Below, piece after piece: positions 16,037-23,968 of a stretch of DNA of 35,144 bases. Below the pieces are notes generated by a model. The model was not told the origin of the DNA, did no database searches, and was given only the letters and a program-made list of their open reading frames with translations. The position numbers and the translations under genes were made by a program. Position 1 is the first letter of the stretch. Every line of letters starts with the position of its first letter. Origin of the DNA: Blastochloris viridis (lineage in GTDB: Bacteria > Pseudomonadota > Alphaproteobacteria > UBA2136 > UBA6156). The DNA is taken from the NCBI GenBank assembly GCA_005768725.1, contig VAFM01000003.1, positions 1 through 35,144 on the forward strand. The letters run 5' to 3'.

Positions 16037-16921
16037 ATGTATAAACGCGGTTTAGCACTTCAACTCTTGTATGTAGACGGTTCTTCTCAAGGGTTGGTTT
16101 CATTGACGACTATGAATTGGACGGGACATCTTTTAAAATTCCCACGAACTCAATTGATAGAAGCTCTGGCACGTTCTGAGAGCTCTTATACGGGAATTTA
16201 CATTCTTACCGGTGAATCGGATTCAGGCGATTTGGCTTATATAGGTGAAGCAGAGAATCTTAAGCATCGGATGCGCACTCACGATCAACAGAAGCCCTGG
16301 TGGAATCAAGCGGTTTTCGTAACGTCGGATGCCAACAAGTTGAATAAAGCTCATGCTAAGTATTTAGAAGCACGATTGGTAGAAGAAGCTTTAGAAGCCA
16401 AACGTTTACCGTTAGAAAATACCACAAGGCCCAAACGGCCAAGTCTATCAGAAGCTGATATAGTAACGCTGGAGGATTTTTTAGAGACGTTGTTAATCGT
16501 ACTTCCAGCTCTAGGTGTAGATGTTTTTGTAAAAAATACACGTTCGAATTTGACTGATGAAATTAAGTCTAGGATATCTCAAGAATTTGAAATTCATCAC
16601 ATTCAGCAGGGTATAAAGGCCCAGGCTATATGGCAAAGCGGGGAATTAATCGTGAAAAAGGGATCCTTAGCGCGCCCAGAATGGATTGGTGCGGGTTCTC
16701 AGGATTCAAGTTATGGAAAATTGCATCAAGAGCTTCTGCGTAGTGGTATCCTTCAAGTACAAGGTGATCTTGCCGTATTCACGGATAACTATGCCTTTAA
16801 GAGTCCGAGTGCAGCATCGGCTGTCGTTATGGGGCGGCCTTCAAACGGAACGATGGACTGGAAAGTTAAAGGTTCTAAGCAAACATATAAGGACTGGGAA
16901 CAGTCACAGTTAAAAAAATAA
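16037..16921 (+). CDS. GIY-YIG nuclease-domain protein with C-terminal DUF4357
   Basis: A 294-residue soluble protein. The GIY-YIG domain is at about 50-125: GIY at 53-55, YIG at 68-70, Arg78 in NLKHRM and Glu111 in KYLEARLVEEA, so all catalytic positions of the family are present. The last 75 residues match DUF4357 (VKKGSLARP..., LRSGIL..., FTDNYAFKSPSAASAVVMGRPSNG, WKV). Proteins with this pairing are usually called GIY-YIG nuclease family protein; a restriction, repair or defence role is often assumed but not proven. The DNA is markedly more AT-rich than the flagellar genes beside it, with AT-ending codons, which suggests recent acquisition. No mobility gene or partner methylase is adjacent. 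It starts 30 bases after flhA with a weak ribosome binding site. Confidence 0.85.
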   Translation: MYKRGLALQLLYVDGSSQGLVSLTTMNWTGHLLKFPRTQLIEALARSESSYTGIYILTGESDSGDLAYIGEAENLKHRMRTHDQQKPWWNQAVFVTSDANKLNKAHAKYLEARLVEEALEAKRLPLENTTRPKRPSLSEADIVTLEDFLETLLIVLPALGVDVFVKNTRSNLTDEIKSRISQEFEIHHIQQGIKAQAIWQSGELIVKKGSLARPEWIGAGSQDSSYGKLHQELLRSGILQVQGDLAVFTDNYAFKSPSAASAVVMGRPSNGTMDWKVKGSKQTYKDWEQSQLKK

Positions 16922-16940
16922 AGCCCCATATCGGGGCTTT
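16920..16940. terminator. Bidirectional terminator between the GIY-YIG gene and the helicase gene
   Basis: AAAGCCCC, loop ATATC, GGGGCTTT. It overlaps the stop codon of the GIY-YIG gene and stands 16 bp past the end of the converging helicase gene. Confidence 0.82.
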
Positions 16941-16956
16941 ATTCAATAGTATGAGC

Positions 16957-18558
16957 CTAACGGCTCGGACGACGTGCCGGACGCGAGGACGCAGAGCGGG
17001 ATGCCCCGTTGCCGCCTTCGCGACGGGCCGGTTTACCGCCGGAGAAGCCGCGCGGCTTGTCCGAACGACCTTCGGAACGCCCACCGAAGCGGTTATCCGG
17101 ACGGCTGTCGGAACGGCCTTCACTGCGGCCCTCAAAGCGATTGCCACGGTTATCAGAACGTTCGCCACGACCTTCCGTGCGGTTGCCGTTATCACGATAT
17201 TCGCTACGGCCTTCCGAACGGTTGCCGCCGGAGAAGCCACGCGGTTTATCGGAGCGACCACCTTCGGAACGGCCACCTTCAGAGCGGTTGCCGCCGAAGC
17301 TGCGGCCGCTAAAACCACCTTGCGGACGACCGCCACCACGCTGGCCCTTCGGCTTCGGGCGTCCGGGCGGCGGTTCGGTCGGTACCAGAGCACGGAAGTC
17401 TTGCTCACTCAGCACCGGCTCCAGGCCTTCAAAGCTGACGAAGTTGAAATTCTTGCCTTGACGCTTTTCGATCGCTTTCAGCAGCGGCAGGTCCGGCGGA
17501 GCCACCAGGCTGATGGCAATACCTTCCGAACCACCACGACCGGTACGGCCGATGCGGTGGGTAAAGTCGTCCGCGGCGTTCGGCAGGTCGTAGTTGAACA
17601 CGTGGGAGAGGTTCTTAACATCAATACCGCGGGCGGCTACATCGGTGGCGACCAGCACTTGCAGGGTGCCCTTGTGCAGGCCTTCCAGCGTGCGCTTGCG
17701 GGCATTTTGCTTCATGTCGCCGTGCAGGGCACTGGCGCTAAAGCCGCGGCCGTGCAGGTGCTCGGCAAGTTGGTCGGCAATACGCTTGGTGGCGGTGAAC
17801 ACGATCGCCTGCTGGACGTCTTTTTCACGCAGCAGCTTGTTCAGCAGCGCTTGCTTATGGCCGGTATTGTCCACCATGTAGGCGTGGTGAGTAATGGAAC
17901 TGTGGCTTTGCTTGGGGGCTGCCAGTTGCACGCGCACCGGGTTGGTCAGCACACGCTGGGCGACCTTCTCGATCTCGGCTTCAAACGTAGCCGAGAACAG
18001 CAGCGTCTGCGGCTTGCGGGCCAGAGCGGCGATGATCTTTTCCACCGGCTTGAGGAAGCCCATGTCGAGCATACGGTCAGCTTCGTCCAGAACCAGCATT
18101 TCCACGCGGGAAAGGTCGATCTTGCGCTCATTGAGGTGGTCGATCAGACGGCCCGGGGTGGCCACCAGCATATCCAGCGGGTTGGAGAGCAGCTTGTACT
18201 GCGGGCCGTAGCTGACGCCACCCATGATGAGTCCGCTGGCAATACGGCTGTGCTTAGAGAACAACTTGACGTTGGTGATGATCTGCTCGGCCAGTTCACG
18301 GGTCGGGGTCAGTACCAGCACGCGCGGGCCGTGGCCGCGTGCTTGGCTGGGGCCGGAGGTGATCAGGTTGAGCGCGGGCAGAACGAACGCGGCGGTCTTG
18401 CCGGTACCGGTCGGGGCACAGGCCATCGCGTCGCGGCCTTCCAGAATACCCGGAATGCTCTGGGCCTGAATCGGGGTGGGGGTGGTGAAGCCTGCATCGG
18501 CAATCGCCTTCTGCAGGGGTGGTTTAAGCATAAAATCGCTGAACACGGTGTGTGTCAT
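16957..18558 (-). CDS. DEAD-box RNA helicase, RhlE-like, with long Arg/Gly/Ser tail
   Basis: A 533-residue ATP-dependent RNA helicase. Motifs in order: Q motif (GFTTPTPIQAQSIP), I (APTGTGKT, 48-55), Ia (PTRELAEQ), Ib (TPGRL), II (DEAD in VLDEADRML), III (SAT), V (ATDVAARGID), VI (HRIGRTGRGG). The core ends near residue 375. The last 130 residues are a low-complexity tail built of short RSEGRS, GGRSEGG and DKPRGFSGG repeats, rich in Arg, Gly, Ser and Asp, the kind of tail that binds RNA and can drive condensation. An ATG 18 bases upstream is possible, but GAGGAC is well placed for the ATG at 18558. RhlE-type helicases act in ribosome assembly, RNA decay and cold growth. It is divergent from typA, another ribosome-assembly and cold-related gene. 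Confidence 0.92.
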   Translation of the reverse strand: MTHTVFSDFMLKPPLQKAIADAGFTTPTPIQAQSIPGILEGRDAMACAPTGTGKTAAFVLPALNLITSGPSQARGHGPRVLVLTPTRELAEQIITNVKLFSKHSRIASGLIMGGVSYGPQYKLLSNPLDMLVATPGRLIDHLNERKIDLSRVEMLVLDEADRMLDMGFLKPVEKIIAALARKPQTLLFSATFEAEIEKVAQRVLTNPVRVQLAAPKQSHSSITHHAYMVDNTGHKQALLNKLLREKDVQQAIVFTATKRIADQLAEHLHGRGFSASALHGDMKQNARKRTLEGLHKGTLQVLVATDVAARGIDVKNLSHVFNYDLPNAADDFTHRIGRTGRGGSEGIAISLVAPPDLPLLKAIEKRQGKNFNFVSFEGLEPVLSEQDFRALVPTEPPPGRPKPKGQRGGGRPQGGFSGRSFGGNRSEGGRSEGGRSDKPRGFSGGNRSEGRSEYRDNGNRTEGRGERSDNRGNRFEGRSEGRSDSRPDNRFGGRSEGRSDKPRGFSGGKPARREGGNGASRSASSRPARRPSR

Positions 18559-18777
18559 TACAAGTCCTCTAGTCATTGGGTTGCGGCGTCTCGTACGGCT
18601 CGTTGGCGCGTATCTGGCTGCGTTGGGGCGCCTGAACCAATTCCGTAAAGGTTCTTGAAGTGCTTCTCGAGCATATGGAGCAATTCCTTACCACTTACAA
18701 GTCATTAGTTTCGTTTTTTTCGAAAAACCTGCGTGAAGGGGGTAGTAATTTGCAGACTTTGCAACTACAAGGGGGCC

Positions 18778-20607
18778 ATGACACAGACACGCCGCACCGA
18801 CATCCGCAATATCGCCATCATCGCTCACGTTGACCATGGTAAAACCACACTCGTAGACGCTCTGCTCAAGCAGACCGGGACTTTCGCCGAAAACGAAAAG
18901 GTCGCCGAACGCGCTATGGACAGCAACGACATCGAGCGTGAGCGCGGTATTACCATTCTGGCCAAAACCACGGCCATCAACTACAAGGGCACCCGCATCA
19001 ACGTGGTCGACACCCCCGGACACGCCGACTTCGGTGGGGAAGTGGAACGTATCCTGGGTATGGTCGATGGCTGCGTGCTGCTGGTCGACTCCTCCGAAGG
19101 CCCGATGCCGCAAACCAAGTTCGTACTGGGCAAGGCCCTGCAACTCGGCCTGCGCCCGATTCTGGTGATCAACAAGATCGACCGTTCCGACGCCCGTCCG
19201 GAAGAAGTGGTGAACGAAACCTTCGACCTCTTCGACAGTCTGGGTGCCACCTCCGAACAGCTCGACTTCCCGATTCTCTACGCCGTAGGCCGCGATGGCT
19301 GGGTCTCCGACGACTACAAGAAGCCGACCACCGACTGCTTCGCGCTGCTGGACCTCGTCAAGGAACACGTTCCGGGCCCGGTCGCCGACACCGCCGCTCC
19401 GTTCCAGATGCTGGTGAGCATGGTGGAGCGTAACGAATTTGTAGGCCGCATCGCCACCGGTCGCGTCTACAGCGGTATCGTCCGTAAAAACCAGCAGATC
19501 AAGGCGATCGACCCGCACGGCAACGAAATTGACCGCGGTAAGGTTGTTCAGGTCTTCAATTTCCAGGGTCTGAAGAAGATCCCCGGTGAAGAAGCCCAGG
19601 CAGGCGACATCGTCGCCATCGCCGGTCTCGCCAATGCGTACGTATCGCACACCATCTGCGACCCGTCCGTCACCAAGGCTCTGCCGGCTGTTGAAATCGA
19701 CCCGCCGACGATGATGATGACTTTCTCGGTGAACGATTCTCCGCTGTGCGGCCGCGAAGGTAAGAAGTTGACCTCGCGCGAGATCGGTAACCGCCTGTTC
19801 AGCGAAGCTGAAACCAACGTCGGTCTTATCGTGACCCAGGGCAGCACCGCCGAATCCTTCCGCGTGATGGGTCGTGGCGAACTGCACCTCGGTGTTCTGA
19901 TCGAGAACATGCGCCGCGAAGGTTTCGAACTGTCCATCTCCCGTCCGGAAATCATCTTCCGCGAAGAGAACGGCGTGAAGCTGGAACCGTATGAAGACAT
20001 CATCGTCGACGTGGATGAAGAATTCTCCGGCGTTGTGATGGAAAAGATGGGTCTGCGCCGCGCCGAAATGGTCAACATGATCTCCGACCACCACGGCAAA
20101 CAACGCCTGATTTTCGTCGGTCCGTCCCGCGGCATGATCGGTTACCGCTCCGAGTTCCTCACCGACACCCGCGGTACCGGTATCCTCACCCGCCAGTTCA
20201 AGGAATATGGTCCGGTCAAGTCCAACCCGGCTGGCCGTCGTAACGGCGTACTGGTCAGCATGGCGCAGGGTACTACCACCCCGTACATCCTGAATGAACT
20301 GGAAGCCCGTGGCGTTCTGTTCATCGGCGGCGGTGTTGAGGCCTACGACGGCATGATCATCGGTGAAAACAGCCGTACCGACGATCTGGAAGTCAACCCG
20401 ACCCACGCCAAGAAGCTCACCAACGTGCGCGCTGCCGGTAAGGATGACGCCGTGCGCCTGACCCCGCCGCGCCAGATCACGCTGGAATATGCGCTGACCT
20501 ACATCGAAGAGGACGAACTGGTGGAAGTCACGCCCCAGAACATCCGTCTGCGCAAGAAGGGTCTCGACGCCAACGCCCGTAAGCGTATGCGCCGCAGCGG
20601 CGAGTAA
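18778..20607 (+). CDS. typA: Ribosome-associated GTPase TypA/BipA
   Basis: A 609-residue translational GTPase of the EF-G/LepA superfamily that binds 70S ribosomes or 30S subunits and supports 50S assembly, stress and low-temperature growth. Seen in order: G1 AHVDHGKTT, G2 with RERGITI, G3 DTPGH, G4 NKID, then domain 2, the EF-G-like domain III and V, and the TypA-specific C-terminal domain (RGTGILTRQF, GVLVSMAQGTTTPY, ITLEYALTYIEEDELVEVTPQNIRLRK). The start at 18778 has AGGGGG just upstream; an in-frame ATG 45 bases earlier has no such site. It ends in a terminator. Confidence 0.96.
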   Translation: MTQTRRTDIRNIAIIAHVDHGKTTLVDALLKQTGTFAENEKVAERAMDSNDIERERGITILAKTTAINYKGTRINVVDTPGHADFGGEVERILGMVDGCVLLVDSSEGPMPQTKFVLGKALQLGLRPILVINKIDRSDARPEEVVNETFDLFDSLGATSEQLDFPILYAVGRDGWVSDDYKKPTTDCFALLDLVKEHVPGPVADTAAPFQMLVSMVERNEFVGRIATGRVYSGIVRKNQQIKAIDPHGNEIDRGKVVQVFNFQGLKKIPGEEAQAGDIVAIAGLANAYVSHTICDPSVTKALPAVEIDPPTMMMTFSVNDSPLCGREGKKLTSREIGNRLFSEAETNVGLIVTQGSTAESFRVMGRGELHLGVLIENMRREGFELSISRPEIIFREENGVKLEPYEDIIVDVDEEFSGVVMEKMGLRRAEMVNMISDHHGKQRLIFVGPSRGMIGYRSEFLTDTRGTGILTRQFKEYGPVKSNPAGRRNGVLVSMAQGTTTPYILNELEARGVLFIGGGVEAYDGMIIGENSRTDDLEVNPTHAKKLTNVRAAGKDDAVRLTPPRQITLEYALTYIEEDELVEVTPQNIRLRKKGLDANARKRMRRSGE

Positions 20608-20620
20608 GCTCCGGTCTTAC

Positions 20621-20654
20621 AAAAAAAGCGGCCCCGCAAAGGGCTGCTTTTTTG
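20621..20654 (+). terminator. Rho-independent terminator after typA
   Basis: Stem GCGGCCC, loop CGCAAA, GGGCTGC with one G-U pair, flanked by seven A on one side and six T on the other. Confidence 0.85.
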
Positions 20655-20671
20655 TACCGGAATATCGCCGT

Positions 20672-20706
20672 AAAAAAGAGACCCCGGCAGTTAAACTGCC
20701 GGGGTC
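20672..20706 (-). terminator. Rho-independent terminator after the coiled-coil gene
   Basis: Inverted repeat GACCCCGGCAGT, loop TAA, ACTGCCGGGGTC, followed on the minus strand by TC and six T. It is 24 bp past the full-frame stop codon at 20731, which argues that the distal part of the coiled-coil gene is still the transcribed end of that gene. Confidence 0.85.
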
Positions 20707-20730
20707 GGTTTCGAGATAAAGGTCAAACCA

Positions 20731-21884
20731 TTACTGGCAAACCTGAGTGCGCATCATGGCAGGGGTGCAGGCACCATTGCCGGTGACCGACGAAACCGTG
20801 GCAACGGTCGTGGGCTTGGAGATCGGCTTGGCAGCTGCCAGGCGTTCCTTTTCAGCCTTGATCCAGTCACGGTTGGCCTTGATCTTGTCCTTGTTTGCCT
20901 TGATGACGTCGCGGTTGTGAGCAATCTTGGCCTTTTCTGCCTGAATCGTGTTGCGATTCTTGGCGATCTTGCCCTTCTGCTTTTCAACCTTGGCTTCGTT
21001 CTTGACGACCTTGGTCTGGTTCTTGGCGGCCTTGCCGTTCAGCTTTTCAGCCTTGGCAGTTTGCTTGTTCGCCTTGGTGGTCTGCTTTTCCGCCTTGGCG
21101 GTCTGCTTGGCGACCTTAGCATTCTGCTTCGCAGCCTTGGCCTGGGCCGTCTCGGCCTTGGCACTCTGTTTGACAGCGCGGGCTTCGTTCTTGGCGGCGT
21201 TGGCGCGGGCCTTTTCAGCTTTGGCCTGAGCCATTTGAGACTTCAGGTTCTGCGTGGCAGCCTTCGCTTCGCTATTGGAAGCCTTGGTGCTGGCCTTGGC
21301 TGCCTTTGCCTGGGCTGTCTCAGCCTTGGCGGTCTGTTTGGCAGCGCGGGCTTCGTTCTTGGCAGAGGCGGCAGCGGCCTTTTCAGCTTTGGCCTTGGCT
21401 TCTTCAGCCTTGGCGGTCTGCTTGGCAGCCGTGGTGTTGGCCTTGTCGAGCTTGGCCTGGTTTTCAGCTACCTTGGATTTGGCAGCGTCGGCCTTGGCCT
21501 TGTTTTCATCGATCGTAGCCTTGTTGGCGGCGATCTTGTCACGCTCGGTGGAGATCTTCGACTGGAAGTTGTCGATTTTCTCGCGCTGCTTGGCGGCCTC
21601 TTCCTTGTTGCCGGCAGCCTTGGCGGCGTCCAGCTTGTCCTTGGCGTCGGCAACCTTGTCCTGCAGATTCGAGATCTTGTCCTGAGACGCCTTGTTGGCG
21701 TCACGGGCTTCGTTGATCTTGTCAGCAGCCTTGTCGGCTTGAGCCTGGGCCTTGTCGATCGCATTCTGCGCCTTTTCAGCCTTGTTCTGAGCCGCTTCGG
21801 CCTTGGCAGCCGCTTCGGCAGCCTTGGCTTCCTGCTTTTCAGCACGGGCTTCCTGCTTGTCGGCCTTGGTCTGAGCCGCTTCGG
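20731..21884 (-). pseudogene. Distal out-of-frame part of the secreted coiled-coil protein
   Basis: This is the continuation of the gene starting at 22720, put out of frame by a 7-bp tandem duplication at 21878-21891. From the duplication to the TAA at 20731 the frame is fully open and encodes about 380 residues. They form uninterrupted Ala/Lys heptads (KAETAQA, KAEKQTT, KVVKNEA, KIKANRD), except for one 12-residue discontinuity around AGNKEEAAKQRE. The C-terminal 30 residues are non-helical and hold two Cys in ACTPAMMRTQVCQ. The heptad register here is the one set in the proximal part, so the two were one protein of 660 residues. There is no ATG with a ribosome binding site at its head; the first Met (21234) lies inside the repeats. 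It may be dead, phase-variable or a sequencing artefact. Confidence 0.75.
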
Positions 21885-22720
21885 GCTTCGGCCTTGGCAG
21901 CCGCTTCGGCAGCCTTGGCTTCCTGCTTTTCAGCGCGGGCCGTCTGCTTGTCTACCTTGTCCTGGGCGGCCTCGGCTTTCGCCGCGGCAGCTTCGGCCTT
22001 GGCCTGCTGTTTGTCGGCTTTGGCTTGGGCAGCTTCGGCTTTGGCTTGGGCAGCCGCAGCGTTGTCGCCGGCGTTGGCAGCCTTCTCAGCGGCAGCGTCA
22101 GCTTTCGCCTGCTGCTTTTCCGCCTTTTCGGCAGCCTTTTCCGCACGTTCCTGGGCCTTGTCGGCCTTTTCCTGTGCGGCGGAGATGTTGTCCTTCGCCT
22201 GGCCGATGGTGTCCTTCGACGCGCCGATGCTGTCTTTCGCGTCGCCGATGGCATCCTTCGCGTCGCTGATGTTGCCCTTCGCTTCACCGATGCTGCCCGG
22301 GGTACCGGACGAGGTCGAGGAAGACGACGAGGTATCAGAAGACGAAGTCTGCGAACCGGAGGCCGAGGCATTGGATGATTCAGACGCACCGCCCGAAGAC
22401 GACGTGTCGGAACCGGAGCTCGAAGAGCCACCATTGCCGGAACTGGAGGAGCCACCGTTGCCGGAGTCGGACGAACCGCCGCTTCCGGAATCGGAAGAGC
22501 CACCAGAACCGGAGCCGGAATCAGAGGAACCACCTGAGCCAGAGCCGGACGAACCGCCGGAGCCGGAATCAGACGAACCACCGGAACCAGAGTCGGACGA
22601 GCCGCCGGAGCCGGAATCGGAGGATTCGGTCGCATGGGCCACATGGCTCAGAGACGGAATATGCAGGGTGACTGCGGCAAGGAATGTTGCCGCAAGAAGT
22701 GCACGCATTTTAAATTTCAT
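21839..22720 (-). CDS. Secreted Ser/Gly-repeat and Ala/Lys coiled-coil protein, truncated by frameshift
   Basis: As it stands this encodes 293 residues; without the 7-bp duplication it would be 660. Residues 1-30 are a signal peptide (MKFKMRALLAATFLAAVTL..., cleavage at AHA-T). Residues 33-104 are Ser/Gly repeats of eight (SSDSGSGG), followed by a Ser-rich stretch to 142. From 143 a heptad array begins (SIGEAKG, NISDAKD, AIGDAKD...), with Ile, Ala or Val at the second position and Ala or Gln at the fifth, and many Lys. The truncated product ends with a short frameshifted tail (RSGSDQGRQAGSPC). GAGGAAA precedes the ATG. I recognise no family; the composition recalls TolA-like or other periplasmic stalk proteins, but there is no membrane anchor or TolA domain. 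It is exported and probably lies in the periplasm or outside the cell. Confidence 0.7.
   Translation of the reverse strand: MKFKMRALLAATFLAAVTLHIPSLSHVAHATESSDSGSGGSSDSGSGGSSDSGSGGSSGSGSGGSSDSGSGSGGSSDSGSGGSSDSGNGGSSSSGNGGSSSSGSDTSSSGGASESSNASASGSQTSSSDTSSSSSTSSGTPGSIGEAKGNISDAKDAIGDAKDSIGASKDTIGQAKDNISAAQEKADKAQERAEKAAEKAEKQQAKADAAAEKAANAGDNAAAAQAKAEAAQAKADKQQAKAEAAAAKAEAAQDKVDKQTARAEKQEAKAAEAAAKAEARSGSDQGRQAGSPC
21878..21891. repeat. 7-bp tandem duplication causing a frameshift
   Basis: GCTTCGG occurs twice in direct succession, where other copies of the same repeat unit in this gene have it once. Removing one copy restores a single open frame from 22720 to 20731. Confidence 0.9.
22409..22624 (-). 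repeat. 24-bp tandem repeats encoding Ser/Gly octapeptides
   Basis: About nine imperfect copies of a 24-bp unit encode SSDSGSGG and variants (SSGSGSGG, SSDSGNGG, SSSSGNGG). One copy is extended by two residues. Units of a multiple of three change protein length without breaking the frame. Confidence 0.85.
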
Positions 22721-22864
22721 GGGGGTTTCCTCATGGAGTGAAAGGTCTGAATGATGCGTCTGCCACATTCGAAAGAGTGCGGACGGAAGTTTCCGTCACT
22801 GGCATTGCCTGGGCCTCCTATCTTATCGGCAACACCCCGTCAACATAAATTGTATGCAAAACAT

Positions 22865-22885
22865 AAAAAACGGCCCGAAGGCCGT
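22865..22885 (-). terminator. Rho-independent terminator after ohr
   Basis: Read on the minus strand: ACGGCC, loop TTCG, GGCCGT, then T residues. It has the same UUCG closure as the flagellin terminator. The 144 bp between it and the start at 22720 should hold the promoter of the coiled-coil gene; I see no convincing -35/-10 pair. Confidence 0.85.
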
Positions 22886-22903
22886 CATCACATACGATAT
22901 ATG

Positions 22904-23350
22904 TTACGCCGCTGCCGGAGTCGCCACCACGCTGGTGCTGACATTCACGTTGCCGCGCGTCGCATTGCTGTAGGGGCAAATGGTGTGAGCGCGTTCAATG
23001 ATCTGGGCGCCTTGGGCGTCATCCACACCGTGTAGGTGCACCACCAGTTCCACTTCAATGCCAAAGCGCATAAAGTCGGCGCTTTCCGGCAGTTTGCCGA
23101 GGCTCACGCGGCTGTCCACCTGGACCGGTGCGGTCAGGCTGTGGCCTAGCGTCTTGGCGGCGTATTCCACGGCTCCGCCAAAGCAGGCGGCGTAACCGCA
23201 GGCAAACAGTTGTTCGGGGTCGGTGCCTTCGGCCGGGCGGTTGGGTTGCACGGGGTGGCTGAGGGTGACGCTCAGGCGACCGTCGCTGGTGGCGGCCTTA
23301 CCGTTGCGGCCGGCGGTGGCGCTGGCCTGTGTGCTGTAAACGATTTCCAT
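22904..23350 (-). CDS. ohr: Organic hydroperoxide resistance protein Ohr
   Basis: A 148-residue cytoplasmic thiol peroxidase of the Ohr/OsmC family that reduces organic hydroperoxides, usually with lipoylated partners. The reactive Cys56 is in YAACFGGAV, the resolving Cys125 is in ICPYSNATRGNV, and Glu47 of DPEQLF is the conserved active-site acid. An extra Cys51 sits where most Ohr proteins have Ala. Length and both motifs separate it from OsmC proper. No OhrR regulator is adjacent. It is transcribed alone and has its own terminator. Confidence 0.93.
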   Translation of the reverse strand: MEIVYSTQASATAGRNGKAATSDGRLSVTLSHPVQPNRPAEGTDPEQLFACGYAACFGGAVEYAAKTLGHSLTAPVQVDSRVSLGKLPESADFMRFGIEVELVVHLHGVDDAQGAQIIERAHTICPYSNATRGNVNVSTSVVATPAAA

Positions 23351-23496
23351 CAGAGGGGCTTTCTGTTTGTTTCTTTTTCGGGTTTAGGCTTGTAGTTTGA
23401 ACCGGATGCTACCATAAGAGGTTCCAAAGGGAATTATCCTTTTAAAGGCTATTCAAGCATGCCATTGTCTCACACATGCTACAGAAAAAAAGGTGA

Positions 23497-23940
23497 ATGA
23501 TGATGAAATATATAATAGCAATGGCTTTGGCTTGCATCTCTCTTCATGTATATGCAGCTGAAAACGTGCTGACGAAAGAGGATTATGTGTCCTGTTACGT
23601 CGTGGTGTATTTACACAATATTGAGAAAAACTTACTGGATCTTGAAAAGGACGAATTGAGGCAAATGAAAAAGGGTGATGCCACGACAATCTATCGTATG
23701 ACTCATGCAACGGAAGCCATTCAAAGTTGTGACCAGATGATTTACGATAAGGGTTTAATGAATACGAACATTATGACTGCCGCAATTAAACAATTTGGTG
23801 AAATGCTGCAAAAAGGGAACGTATTTGACCTTGAGAGCGCCCCAACAACGTTGGAGCGCGTTTCGAAATTTAGCCAGAAAGGGCAAATACTGCCCCCGCC
23901 CATGAAGAATATCTCCGAATCGGTCGTCCAAGAAAAATAA
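23497..23940 (+). CDS. Small secreted protein of unknown function, AT-rich
   Basis: A 147-residue protein with a signal peptide (MMMKYIIAMALACISLHVYA, cleavage near residue 20). The mature chain is mostly helical and charged, with two Cys (33 and 78) that could pair in the periplasm. I recognise no family. AAGGTG precedes a run of three ATG codons. The DNA is more AT-rich than the flanking ohr and rlmJ genes, with codons such as ATA, TTA and ACA, so it may have been acquired. It is followed after 28 bp by rlmJ without a visible terminator, so the two could be cotranscribed. Confidence 0.75.
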   Translation: MMMKYIIAMALACISLHVYAAENVLTKEDYVSCYVVVYLHNIEKNLLDLEKDELRQMKKGDATTIYRMTHATEAIQSCDQMIYDKGLMNTNIMTAAIKQFGEMLQKGNVFDLESAPTTLERVSKFSQKGQILPPPMKNISESVVQEK

Positions 23941-23968
23941 ATTACCAGTGTGAGGAGATATAAAAACG

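Noticed and set aside
16951..18648. 565-codon plus-strand frame opposite the DEAD-box gene
   Set aside because: Antisense to all helicase motifs; its Thr/Arg/Ala repeats mirror the Arg/Gly/Ser tail.
18688..20406. 572-codon open frame on the minus strand opposite typA
   Set aside because: It is antisense to a certain gene and rich in His, Val and Asp as expected for the complement of GC-rich codons. No family signature.
20731..22642. Dense short repeats as a possible CRISPR array
   Set aside because: The repeats are coding, vary gradually and have no unique spacers of constant length.
21254..22754. Repeat-rich plus-strand frames within the coiled-coil locus
   Set aside because: They are complements of the Ala/Lys and Ser/Gly repeats. 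Signal peptide, ribosome binding site, tandem-repeat logic and terminator all support the minus strand.
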